In this document: piece after piece, positions 6,502-12,906 of the stretch
How positions within the stretch are numbered: the stretch's first letter is position 1
How the letters are laid out: each line of letters starts with the position of its first letter
Assembly: GCA_000402835.1 (NCBI GenBank)
Contig: AQRZ01000042.1
Coordinates: forward strand, 1,964 to 14,869
Direction: 5' to 3'
Source: Synergistetes bacterium JGI 0000079-D21
Lineage (GTDB): Bacteria; Synergistota; Synergistia; Synergistales; 79-D21
DNA: 12,906 nucleotides
Program-made: the position numbers and the translations under genes
Notes under the pieces: generated by a model
Told to the model about the DNA's origin: nothing
What the model saw: only the letters and a program-made list of their open reading frames with translations
The model's database searches: none

Positions 6502-7197
6502 GTGGAATTCATTGCTCAGGGATTTGTCCAGGCTCTGGCTCTCCTGTTGACCGGCGATCCCGAAACCTGGTCCGCCATCGAAGTGACGGTCCGCCTCACC
6601 GCCCTTTCGATGCTGGCGAGCCTCCTGCTGGGCCTTCCCCTGGGGATCCTCCTCGGGTCGCGGGATTTCCCCGGCAAGGGGTGGGTTCGCGTAGCGGTAG
6701 ACACCTGCCTGTCCCTCCCCACGGTCGTTGTGGGATTGCTGGTCTATGCCTTCCTATCCAGGCAGGGGCCCCTCGGTTCTTTGAACCTGCTTTTCACCGT
6801 CCGGGGGATGGCCATCGGCCAGGTCTTCCTGGCTCTCCCGATCGTCGTGGCCCTCACGGCTTCGGCCCTGGAGGGGGCCGATCCGCGTATGATGATGACC
6901 TTGCAGACCTTGGGGACCCCTCCCGGGAGGATGATGCTGTCCGTCCTCAGGGAATTGCGATATGCCGTCCTTGCCGCGGCCGTGACGGCCTACGGCAGGG
7001 TTGTCGCCGAGGTCGGGGTTTCGATGATGCTCGGCGGGAACATCAAGTGGCACACGAGGACGATCACCACGGCGATCACCCTGGAAACCGGCAAGGGGGA
7101 GTTCTCCATGGGGATCGCCCTGGGGCTGGTCCTTCTTTCCATCTCCTTCGCGCTCAACGGCGCCCTTTCCCTTTTCCGGAGGAGGGCTGCCTCGTGA
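6502..7197 (+). CDS. tupB: Tungstate-type ABC transporter permease TupB
   Basis: A 231-residue inner-membrane permease with about five hydrophobic helices. The cytoplasmic coupling loop and its surroundings carry the family segment GRVVAEVGVSMMLGGNI (165-181), followed by THR-type residues TRTITTAITLET, as in TupB proteins of tungstate uptake systems. These are related to but distinct from ModB. Upstream helices include LTALSMLASLLLGLPLGILL (33-52) and LSLPTVVVGLLVYAFLS. The start is a GTG at 6502 with a purine-rich GGGGGA ribosome site 5-6 bases before it. The gene overlaps tupC by 4 bp. Specificity (tungstate rather than molybdate) rests on resemblance to the TupB subfamily and was not tested against alternatives. 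Confidence 0.85.
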   Translation: MEFIAQGFVQALALLLTGDPETWSAIEVTVRLTALSMLASLLLGLPLGILLGSRDFPGKGWVRVAVDTCLSLPTVVVGLLVYAFLSRQGPLGSLNLLFTVRGMAIGQVFLALPIVVALTASALEGADPRMMMTLQTLGTPPGRMMLSVLRELRYAVLAAAVTAYGRVVAEVGVSMMLGGNIKWHTRTITTAITLETGKGEFSMGIALGLVLLSISFALNGALSLFRRRAAS

Positions 7198-8219
7198 GAT
7201 CCGCGGTCTACCGTCTTGAAAACCTGCAGGTTCGTTACGGGAACCGCCTGGTGCTGGATGTCGGGCATCTCGAGATCGGGGAAGGATCGATCCTGGGCTT
7301 GGAGGGACCCAACGGAAGCGGCAAGAGCACCCTTCTGAGGGTCCTGGCGTTTCTGGAATCCCCCACGGCCGGTTCCCTGCTCTTCATGGGGGTATCGGCT
7401 TCCGGGTGTGATCCGCTCGCCCTCCGCAGGCAGGTCACGCTTTTGCTGCAGGATCCCTACCTGCTGCGGACTTCGGTTTTCGAGAACGTCGCCTATGGCC
7501 TTAGGGCAAGAGGGATCCGCGAAGGGATAAGGGAAAGGGTGTTCCACAGTCTCGAGCTTGTTGGGCTCGACCCGGCCTCCTTTGCCGGGCGTCCCTGGAA
7601 GTCCCTTTCGGGCGGAGAGGCCCGTCGGGTGGCCATGGCGTCCCGGCTGGCCATACGGACTCCGGTGCTTCTCCTGGACGAGCCGACAGCGGGAGTGGAC
7701 GCGGAAAGCGCCGTTCTCCTGAAATCGGCAGCGCTGAAGGCCCGGGAAGAGTGGGGAGCCACCCTGGTGGTGGTGAGCCACGACATGGCCTGGATGAGCC
7801 AGGTCGCCGACACGCTCCTGGCGTTCCAGGACGGCCGTCCGGGGCGGCACGTAGTGCACAACCGGTTCGATGGGCCATGGTCCGAGCAGGATGGAGGCTT
7901 ATGGTCGATGTCGATCGGGGACGGCCAGTCCGTCGTGGCGACGAAGCCGCCTGCCTCCGGAAGGACCGGATTCCTGGATGCGGAGGATATCACCGTTGCC
8001 GTCCGGAGACCGCAGGGGCTCTCCATGCGGAACGCAATCCGGGTGACGGTTCTCCAGATGACCCTGGAGAACGGGTCCGGTGCCGTACTCCTGAAGGGGG
8101 CCTGCGGAAACCGGATCTTGACCGCCCGGCTGACGCGCTCTTCCGCTGCGGAACTCGGCCTGGTTCCGGGGACGGAGGCCTGGTTCCTGTTCAAGGCTTC
8201 AGCTTTTCAATGGGAATGA
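7194..8219 (+). CDS. tupC: Tungstate-type ABC transporter ATPase TupC with C-terminal TOBE domain
   Basis: A 341-residue ATPase starting at a GTG that overlaps the tupB stop (GTGA), with GGAGGAGGG 7 bases upstream. The nucleotide-binding domain is complete: Walker A GPNGSGKST (38-46), Q-loop Gln86 in LLLQDPYLL, signature LSGGE (138-142), Walker B VLLLDEP (158-164) and H-loop His196 in VVSHD. Residues 278-341 form one oxyanion-type TOBE domain (MRNAIRVTV, ILTARLTRSSAAELGLVPG, FKASAFQW), a module that binds molybdate or tungstate in related ATPases and can regulate transport. With TupB it should import tungstate for tungsten enzymes (aldehyde oxidoreductases, formate dehydrogenases). No gene for the periplasmic binding protein TupA lies in this window. 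A longer open frame upstream is only the tupB region in another frame. Confidence 0.88.
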   Translation: MRSAVYRLENLQVRYGNRLVLDVGHLEIGEGSILGLEGPNGSGKSTLLRVLAFLESPTAGSLLFMGVSASGCDPLALRRQVTLLLQDPYLLRTSVFENVAYGLRARGIREGIRERVFHSLELVGLDPASFAGRPWKSLSGGEARRVAMASRLAIRTPVLLLDEPTAGVDAESAVLLKSAALKAREEWGATLVVVSHDMAWMSQVADTLLAFQDGRPGRHVVHNRFDGPWSEQDGGLWSMSIGDGQSVVATKPPASGRTGFLDAEDITVAVRRPQGLSMRNAIRVTVLQMTLENGSGAVLLKGACGNRILTARLTRSSAAELGLVPGTEAWFLFKASAFQWE

Positions 8220-8233
8220 CTTTTTTCCCGAAG

Positions 8234-8242
8234 TGATATAAT
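8234..8242 (+). promoter_or_regulatory. Candidate extended -10 promoter upstream of buk
   Basis: TGATATAAT is a perfect extended -10 element (TGn plus TATAAT) 15 bp after the tupC stop. The -35 is poor (ATGACT at 8216-8221, spacer 15). A start near 8249 would give a roughly 169-base leader with two hairpins. The first hairpin begins almost at the start site, which is an odd arrangement for a working promoter, so this may be fortuitous. Confidence 0.45.
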
Positions 8243-8253
8243 CGTTTTTCGGA

Positions 8254-8282
8254 AAAGACCTGAAAAGGCTTTCTCTTTTTTT
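8254..8282 (+). terminator. Rho-independent terminator of tupBC (or leader attenuator)
   Basis: A 7-bp stem (AAAG/CCT pairing with AGG/CTTT, one bulged A) closed by a GAAA tetraloop, followed by TCTC and a run of seven T residues (8276-8282). It lies 34 bases after the tupC stop and 136 bases before buk, so it probably ends the tup transcript. The stem is A/U-rich at its base, so termination may be incomplete. Confidence 0.6.
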
Positions 8283-8286
8283 GTGC

Positions 8287-8308
8287 CCGGACACGGTTTT
8301 CGGTCCGG
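8287..8308 (+). promoter_or_regulatory. GC-rich hairpin in the buk leader
   Basis: CCGGAC pairs with GTCCGG around a 10-base loop in which a further CG/CG pair can form. It is not followed by a T run and lies about 15 bases before a strong GGAGGAGG ribosome site (8323-8330). It may be a leader structure; no known riboswitch consensus is recognised. Confidence 0.35.
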
Positions 8309-8338
8309 AGGAAGATCATTCTGGAGGAGGACTGCCCG

Positions 8339-8416
8339 GTGAAGAGATCCCCGATCGGTGGCAAGTTCGTTTCCGGCAAGAAGGCGGGCCAAGCCCGGGC
8401 CCGAGGGGGGTGCTGA
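8339..8416 (+). CDS. Possible 25-residue leader peptide upstream of buk
   Basis: A GTG at 8339, 8 bases after an excellent GGAGGAGG (8323-8330), opens a 25-codon frame rich in Lys, Arg and Gly (VKRSPIGGKFVSGKKAGQAR and five more residues) that stops with TGA one base before the buk ATG. The close ribosome site and the stop abutting buk suggest translational coupling, but the peptide has no known relatives that I recognise and the frame could be chance. Confidence 0.3.
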   Translation: MKRSPIGGKFVSGKKAGQARARGGC

Positions 8417-8417
8417 C

Positions 8418-9506
8418 ATGGGCCTCCAGGTCCTGGCCATCAACCCCGGCTCGACGAGCACCAAGGTGGGATGGTTCGATGACGGCGTCGAAGTTTGGCA
8501 CAGCACCGTCACCCACGATCCCGCGGAACTCGCGGCTTTCCCGACCATGGCGGACCAGTTCGGGTTCCGGATGGCAGCCATCGAGAAAGCCTGCGAAGAA
8601 CACGGCAACCATTTCAGCCAGCTTGCGGCGGTGGTGGGGCGCGGGGGACTGCTGGACCCGATCCCCGGCGGGACCTACACGGTGGATTCCCTGATGAAGG
8701 CCCACCTGAGACGAGGGAAACCCTGGGAACACGCATCCAACCTGGGCGGCATCCTGGCTGATGCCATCGCCACCCCGCTCGGGATTCCTGCCTTGATCGT
8801 GGATCCGGTCGCGGTGGACGAGCTGGATGACGTGGCCCGGGTGACCGGCCTTCCCGAACTGCCCAAGCGTTCCCTAGGCCATGCCCTCAACGTCAAGGCG
8901 ACGGTGCGGCGAGCAGCCAGGGACCTGAACGGCGACTGGAAGACGATGGATTTCGTCGTGGCTCACCTGGGCGGCGGCATCACCGTCTGCGCCCACCGCC
9001 AGGGTAGGATGGTCGACATCAACAACGCAAACGAATTCGGTCCTTTCTCCCCGGAACGCGCGGGCGGCCTTCCGGCCGGTGACCTCGCCCGCCTCTGCTT
9101 CAGCGGGCGCTACACCCTGCAGGACCTGAGAAAGCGGCTGGTCGGAAAGGGTGGGCTCGTGGCCTACACCGGGGAGAGCGACGTCCGGAAGGTCAAGGCC
9201 CTCATCGCGGGCGGAGACGAATCCGCCGCCTTGGCCTACCGGTCCATGGCCTTCCAGGTCGCAAAGGAAATCGGCGCCTGTGCCGCGGCAATGGGAGGAA
9301 AGGTCGACGCAATCCTCCTGACGGGGGGAGTGGCCCACGATTCCGACTTTGTCGGCATGGTGACGAAAAAAATCCAGTGGATCGCTCCGGTCCTGCTCTA
9401 TCCCGGCGAGGACGAACTCCTGGCCCTGGCCGAAGGGGCGATGCGGGTCCTGAGGAAAGAGGAAACCCCGTTGCGCTACGGGGATTTCGTGAAATCGGAG
9501 GGCTGA
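8418..9506 (+). CDS. buk: Butyrate kinase
   Basis: A 362-residue ASKHA-fold kinase. The phosphate-1 motif INPGSTSTKVGWF lies at 8-20, VGRGG at 73-77, the HLGGGITV nucleotide-binding segment at 183-190, and VDINNANEFGPFSPERAG at 199-215. These match the butyrate/branched-chain fatty acid kinase branch rather than acetate kinase. It interconverts butyryl phosphate plus ADP with butyrate plus ATP, the last step of butyrate-type fermentation or of amino-acid degradation to branched-chain acids. ATG 8418 is preceded by AGGGGGG. A GTG further upstream in the frame (8358) would add 20 residues that the family does not have. Six bases separate it from the ptb-like gene, its usual partner. Length is normal. 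Confidence 0.93.
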   Translation: MGLQVLAINPGSTSTKVGWFDDGVEVWHSTVTHDPAELAAFPTMADQFGFRMAAIEKACEEHGNHFSQLAAVVGRGGLLDPIPGGTYTVDSLMKAHLRRGKPWEHASNLGGILADAIATPLGIPALIVDPVAVDELDDVARVTGLPELPKRSLGHALNVKATVRRAARDLNGDWKTMDFVVAHLGGGITVCAHRQGRMVDINNANEFGPFSPERAGGLPAGDLARLCFSGRYTLQDLRKRLVGKGGLVAYTGESDVRKVKALIAGGDESAALAYRSMAFQVAKEIGACAAAMGGKVDAILLTGGVAHDSDFVGMVTKKIQWIAPVLLYPGEDELLALAEGAMRVLRKEETPLRYGDFVKSEG

Positions 9507-9512
9507 AGAGAG

Positions 9513-10409
9513 ATGCAGCTCAAAAACCTGGATTTCCTGCTGGAGAAATGCAAGTCCGCACCCCGGATGACCCTCGCCGTGGCCTGCCCCCAGGGCGATG
9601 ATATCCTGGAAGCGGTGGTGGACGCCGCTCGAGAGGGAGTGGTCGATCCCGTACTGGTGGGCAACCGGAGCCGGAGCGAGGCGATCGCCGAAGAGCTCGG
9701 CCTGGACCTTTCGGGGATCGCGTTCGTCGACGAGCCGAACGACGCCCTTGCGGCGGAAAAAGCCGTGAAGATGGTGTCCTCGGGGGAAGCCCACCTGCTG
9801 ATGAAGGGCAACGTAAAGACCGCGGTTCTCCTGAAGGCCGTATTGAACAAGGAATGGGGCCTGCGGAGCGGCTCCCTCCTTTCGCACCTGTTCCTGTTCC
9901 AGGTTCCCCGGATGCCCGGGGTGATCGGGATGAGCGACGGCGGAATGACGATGTACCCGGACCTCCCCACCAAGGTCGGGATCGTGGAAAACGCCGTCTG
10001 GGCCTACCACAGGATCGGTGTCGAATGCCCCAAGATTGCGGCCCTCGCGGCCGTGGAGGTCGTGAACCCGGACATGCAGGCCACGCTGGATGCCGCGGCG
10101 CTGGCGCAGATGAACCGGCGGGGGCAGATCAAGGGATGCCTGATCGACGGTCCACTGGCCCTGGACAACGCCGTCAGCGCGGAGGCCGCCCGCATCAAGG
10201 GGAACGCCCAGACGGCTGCAAAGCTTTCCTCGCTTTACCGGGCCGTGGCGATAATCCCGGAGGAACCCGCCCTGGAACGAGCCTGGGAAAGCGGTCGAAC
10301 CCCTGCGAAGACGATGCCTCGGTCTCCCTTCGTCAAGGCCGTGGGGGAACTCCTGGACCGGCTTTTCCCCGCTAGCCCCGCCGCCGGGAAGGGGAGGAAA
10401 ACCGGATGA
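9513..10409 (+). CDS. Phosphate butyryltransferase-like protein fused to a CpaE/TadZ-type C-terminus (chimera)
   Basis: This 298-residue frame has two unrelated parts. Residues 1-230 are typical phosphate butyryltransferase (AVACPQGDDILEAV, MKGNVKTAVLLKAVLNKEWG, CLIDGPLALDNAVSAEAARIKG, like Clostridium Ptb). From 231 on, the family's GNVxYK and TSRADS motifs are absent. Instead the segment AVAIIPEEPALERAWESGRT and PRSPFVKAVGELLDRLF (in the last 68 residues) resembles the C-terminus of CpaE/TadZ, the MinD-like ATPase usually encoded just before cpaF. Other frames of 10200-10409 do not restore Ptb motifs, so it is not a simple frameshift. The stop overlaps the cpaF start (ATGA), as a cpaE gene would. 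Ptb converts butyryl-CoA and phosphate to butyryl phosphate, but this chimera probably lacks catalysis. It has a GGAGGG site before ATG 9513. Origin by inversion, deletion or misassembly is open. Confidence 0.8.
   Translation: MQLKNLDFLLEKCKSAPRMTLAVACPQGDDILEAVVDAAREGVVDPVLVGNRSRSEAIAEELGLDLSGIAFVDEPNDALAAEKAVKMVSSGEAHLLMKGNVKTAVLLKAVLNKEWGLRSGSLLSHLFLFQVPRMPGVIGMSDGGMTMYPDLPTKVGIVENAVWAYHRIGVECPKIAALAAVEVVNPDMQATLDAAALAQMNRRGQIKGCLIDGPLALDNAVSAEAARIKGNAQTAAKLSSLYRAVAIIPEEPALERAWESGRTPAKTMPRSPFVKAVGELLDRLFPASPAAGKGRKTG
10203..10409 (+). pseudogene. cpaE: Remnant: 3' end of cpaE/tadZ (MinD-like Tad localisation ATPase) inside the chimeric frame
   Basis: The 68 codons directly before cpaF, in frame with the ptb part, encode features of MinD/ParA-like C-termini: hydrophobic strand AVAIIPEEPALERAWESG (the IPxDPxxxxAxxxG pattern), then PRSP-x-x-KA and a terminal helix. 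The nucleotide-binding part (deviant Walker A) that should precede it is missing. In Tad loci cpaE typically sits immediately upstream of cpaF, and the ATGA overlap with cpaF fits that. This is a similarity judgement by eye, not an alignment score. Confidence 0.65.
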
Positions 10410-11743
10410 GCCTTCTCAAGCGGCTCGCAGGCCGTTCTACCGAGGAACAGAAAGAGCGGATCCAGGTGTCCGGGGCCTTCCGGGCCGCGCAAAGACGCCT
10501 CCTCGTCCGGCTTGCCGAGGAAGTGGACCCGAAGGACCTGGGCGCGGCGGACACCGGGAACCAGGGAAACCCCGAACTTCGGAAGAAGGTCGTCCGAATC
10601 GTGGACGGTTTCCTTTCCGGATGCCCGGACCTGTCGGCAGCAGAGCAGGAAAGGCTCCGGGAGGAAGTCCTGAACGAGGTTTTCGGTTATGGCCCGATCC
10701 AGCCCCTAATCGACGACGATTCGATCAGCGAGATCATGGTGAACGGGCCGGACATCGTTTACGTGGAGCGCCGGGGCAACATCGAGCTCACCGATGTCGT
10801 TTTCGCTGACGACGAACACGTCAAGAGGGTCCTGGAAAGGATCGTTTCCCCGCTCGGAAGGCGCATCGACGAGTCCTCCCCGATGGTGGACGCCCGCCTC
10901 CCCGACGGTTCAAGGGTCAACGGGGTCATCCCGCCGCTTTCTCTCGAGGGCCCCTTGGTCACCATCCGGAAATTCAGGAAGACCCCCCTGACGACCGCCG
11001 ACCTCATCGCCGGCGGCACCCTCTCCGAGGAAGCTGTGGCGTTCATCCGGGCGGCAGTGGAGGCACGTTTCAACATCGTGATCGTCGGGGGAACGGGTTC
11101 CGGGAAAACGACGCTGCTGAACGTCCTTTCCGGCTTCATCCCGGAAAAGGAACGGATCCTGACGATCGAGGACGCCGCCGAGCTCAAGCTGCAGCAGCCC
11201 CACGTCGTCAGGCTCGAAGCCCGTCCGGCGAACATCGAGGGGAAGGGAGCCATCCCGATCCGGAGCCTTGTCAAGAATGCCCTCCGGATGCGCCCGGACC
11301 GGATCATTGTGGGAGAATGCCGCGGCGGGGAGGCGTTCGACATGCTCCAGGCCATGAACACGGGGCACGACGGCTCCATGACCACGATCCATGCCAACTC
11401 GGCCCGGGATGCCCTTGCCCGGCTGGAAAGCATGGTGATGATGTCCGGCCTGGACCTCCCCCTCAAGGCTATCCGCGACCAGATCGCCTCTGCCGTGGAC
11501 CTGCTGGTCTACCAGGAACGGCTCCGGGATGGCACCCGAAGGGTGATGACCGTCACGGAGATCACGGGGATGGAAGGCGAGATCATCCAGACCCAGGATA
11601 TCTTCCACTTCGACCTGCAGGGGTTCGACGAAAGGGGGCGGGTCCGCGGACGGCTTCGCCCCACCGGGATCCAGCCGAAACACCTGGTGAAGTTCGAGCT
11701 CGCGGGCGTTGCCCTGCCGGTGGACTGCCTTTCGGGGCGCTGA
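10406..11743 (+). CDS. cpaF: Tad pilus assembly ATPase CpaF/TadA
   Basis: A 445-residue VirB11/GspE-type cytoplasmic ATPase that powers pilus assembly. Landmarks: FGYGPIQPLIDDDSISEIMV (93-112) in the N-terminal domain, Walker A GGTGSGKTT (228-236), ILTIEDAAELKLQQPHVVRL (Asp box, 251-270), Walker B RIIVGECRGGEAFDMLQAMN (299-318), and the MTTIHAN histidine box. All match CpaF. The ATG at 10406 overlaps the stop of the preceding chimeric gene (ATGA) with GGAGG 8 bases upstream, so translation is coupled. TadB follows after 11 bases. As no independent promoter is visible, it must be transcribed from the buk side or from within the chimera. Confidence 0.95.
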   Translation: MSLLKRLAGRSTEEQKERIQVSGAFRAAQRRLLVRLAEEVDPKDLGAADTGNQGNPELRKKVVRIVDGFLSGCPDLSAAEQERLREEVLNEVFGYGPIQPLIDDDSISEIMVNGPDIVYVERRGNIELTDVVFADDEHVKRVLERIVSPLGRRIDESSPMVDARLPDGSRVNGVIPPLSLEGPLVTIRKFRKTPLTTADLIAGGTLSEEAVAFIRAAVEARFNIVIVGGTGSGKTTLLNVLSGFIPEKERILTIEDAAELKLQQPHVVRLEARPANIEGKGAIPIRSLVKNALRMRPDRIIVGECRGGEAFDMLQAMNTGHDGSMTTIHANSARDALARLESMVMMSGLDLPLKAIRDQIASAVDLLVYQERLRDGTRRVMTVTEITGMEGEIIQTQDIFHFDLQGFDERGRVRGRLRPTGIQPKHLVKFELAGVALPVDCLSGR

Positions 11744-11754
11744 GGGGGAACACC

Positions 11755-12690
11755 ATGCAGGACCTTCTCGTAGCTCTTCTGTCGGTCGCGCTGGGGCTCG
11801 TTTCTCTCTTGTGCGCCGTTCGGGCATTCAGGCCGGCCTTGGCGAGCGATCCCGTCGAGCGGGTGAAGCAATGGTTTGCCCAGGAGAATCGGTCTAACCC
11901 AGAGGAACGGCCTCGCCTGCGCCTCGTTTCGTCGCTGACTCCCAGGCAGTTCCAGCGGAAAGTTTTCCGGCTGCTTCAGAACGCCGGGATCCCTCTGGAG
12001 GTCGAAGAAGCCCTCCTCCTATGGACCATCCTTCTCCTGGCCTGCACCCTGTCGGGGTTTCTGGCGGCCAGGCTCACCGGACTCGCCATAGGCCTCGCTG
12101 CCGGAGGGGCGCTTCCCCTGCTGTACCTTCGGATCCTGAGCGCCAGGCGAAAACGGCAAATGGAAGGGCAGATCCCCGACCTGCTCGATTTGCTCGCCTC
12201 GGGACTCCGGGCCGGGTTCAGCTTTTTCCAGAGCCTCCAGCACGCGGCCGGCCAGATGGACGCCCCGATTGGCCCGACCCTTCGGCAGGTGATCACGGAG
12301 ATGACGGTCGGTTTCGACGTCGAAACGGCCCTTCGGCGATGGCTGGAGCGCACCGGCAGCCTCGACCTGGAGCTGGCCGTTTCCGCCATCCTGATCCAGA
12401 GGGAAGTCGGCGGAAACCTTGCGGAGGTCCTGGACAATATTGCCGGGATCATGCGGGACCGCCGCGAGGCCCAGATGGAAATGCGATCCCTGACGGCTCA
12501 GGGACGCATGGAGGGCTGGATCATCTCGCTGCTGCCGGTCGTGCTGGGGGTGTTCTTCACCCTGACGCGGCCGGAATACATGGGGGTCCTTTTCCACACT
12601 CCCCAGGGAGTCCGGATGCTGACCCTTTCCGTGATCTTCGGGATCATCGGGGTCTTCCTGGTAAACCGGATCGTCAAGCCCCGCTACTAA
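11755..12690 (+). CDS. tadB: Tad pilus inner-membrane platform protein TadB
   Basis: A 311-residue type II secretion F-family membrane protein. An N-terminal helix at about 4-22 is followed by a cytoplasmic stretch, two helices at about 87-127, the T2SSF core (QIPDLLDLLASGLRAGFSFF at 139-158, and the GNLAEVLDNIAGIMRDRREA segment at 220-239) and two C-terminal helices at about 254-271 and 286-304. TadB and TadC form the inner-membrane platform that couples CpaF to pilin insertion. The ATG at 11755 has a GAGGGGG site overlapping the cpaF stop codon. A longer open frame runs upstream in this register, but that is a shadow of cpaF. Confidence 0.92.
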   Translation: MQDLLVALLSVALGLVSLLCAVRAFRPALASDPVERVKQWFAQENRSNPEERPRLRLVSSLTPRQFQRKVFRLLQNAGIPLEVEEALLLWTILLLACTLSGFLAARLTGLAIGLAAGGALPLLYLRILSARRKRQMEGQIPDLLDLLASGLRAGFSFFQSLQHAAGQMDAPIGPTLRQVITEMTVGFDVETALRRWLERTGSLDLELAVSAILIQREVGGNLAEVLDNIAGIMRDRREAQMEMRSLTAQGRMEGWIISLLPVVLGVFFTLTRPEYMGVLFHTPQGVRMLTLSVIFGIIGVFLVNRIVKPRY

Positions 12691-12702
12691 GGAGGGAACC
12701 GA

Positions 12703-12906
12703 ATGGACCTTTGGATTCCGATTGCCCTGTTTTTTCTCCTGGGCTGTAGCCTCTGGTTTTTCTTCCAGACCCTCCTCGCGGGGGAGGACGTTCGGCTTCA
12801 GAGAGCCGCGGAATACCTGGAAGTCCAAAGGCGGGTCGAAACCCAGAGCTTCAGGCAGAGGGTCCTCTCCCCTCTGGGAAAGGCGCTGGTGAACGTCCTG
12901 TCCCGC
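12703..12906 (+). CDS. tadC: Tad pilus inner-membrane platform protein TadC, N-terminal part (runs off right edge)
   Basis: 68 codons are present. The ATG at 12703 has an AAGGAGGG ribosome site 6 bases before it that overlaps the tadB TAA. Residues 1-25 are hydrophobic (IPIALFFLLGCSLWFFFQTL), a membrane helix, followed by an amphipathic charged stretch ending SFRQRVLSPLGKALVNVL, the usual sequence just before the T2SSF domain of TadC. The family assignment rests mainly on position after tadB and this segment. Confidence 0.8.
   Translation, partial: MDLWIPIALFFLLGCSLWFFFQTLLAGEDVRLQRAAEYLEVQRRVETQSFRQRVLSPLGKALVNVLSR

Noticed and set aside
6456..7193. Upstream extension of the tupC frame through tupB
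   Set aside because: This register lies on tupB, which has clear permease motifs in its own frame; TupC begins at GTG 7194 with a strong ribosome site.
8874..10010. 378-residue minus-strand open frame across buk and the ptb-like gene
   Set aside because: Antisense shadow of the coding strand; the forward frames carry clear family motifs.
10180..10230. Insertion sequence or target-site duplication at the ptb/cpaE junction
   Set aside because: No terminal repeats, transposase or duplicated target were seen around the junction.
10203..10409. Ordinary frameshift in the ptb-like gene
   Set aside because: Neither alternative frame restores the missing Ptb motifs; the in-frame tail keeps coding-like third positions and resembles CpaE instead.
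11317..11754. Upstream extension of the tadB frame into cpaF
   Set aside because: Overlaps the conserved CpaF C-terminal half; TadB starts at ATG 11755 with its own ribosome site.
1..12906. CRISPR arrays, tRNA, rRNA or tandem repeats
   Set aside because: No regularly spaced repeats, no cloverleaf or rRNA-like segments and no long direct repeats were seen on either strand.

Overview
The window is a GC-rich, densely packed bacterial segment with the two halves of a Tad (tight adherence, Flp type IVc) pilus locus at its ends and a metabolic and transport block between them. A secretin gene (cpaC/rcpA) implies a diderm cell. Butyrate kinase, a phosphate-butyryltransferase-like gene and tungstate-type ABC transporter genes suggest an anaerobic fermenter. 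A diderm amino-acid-fermenting lineage such as Synergistota would fit, but this is an inference from gene content, not proven by the sequence.

Left part, minus strand (about 3391 down to 1): a consensus sigma-70 promoter drives flp, a perfect hairpin follows flp, then come the prepilin peptidase (tadV/cpaA), tadE, a tadG-like gene, cpaB and the start of cpaC, which runs off the left edge. These genes abut or overlap by a few bases, so they form one operon: pilin, processing enzyme, pseudopilins, periplasmic subunit, outer-membrane secretin. Upstream and co-directional, after a 417-bp AT-richer spacer (3281-3697), lie a four-domain HD-GYP protein (a probable c-di-GMP phosphodiesterase) and a class IV aminotransferase.

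Centre, plus strand from 6502: tupB and tupC (tungstate-type permease and ATPase, no binding protein in the window), a terminator-like hairpin and structured leader, butyrate kinase (buk), then a phosphate-butyryltransferase-like gene. The divergent 160-bp spacer 6342-6501 holds promoter elements for both directions.

Right part, plus strand: cpaF (secretion ATPase), tadB and the start of tadC, which runs off the right edge. cpaF overlaps the ptb-like gene by 4 bp.

The most notable feature is the ptb-like gene (9513-10409). Its first 230 residues are standard phosphate butyryltransferase. The last 68 residues lose the family's C-terminal motifs and instead resemble the C-terminus of CpaE/TadZ, the MinD-like ATPase normally encoded just before cpaF. 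A single inversion with breakpoints inside ptb and cpaE would explain both this chimera and why the Tad cluster is split into two outward-facing halves. It predicts a reciprocal cpaE-ptb junction just left of the window. A deletion or an assembly error are the alternatives.
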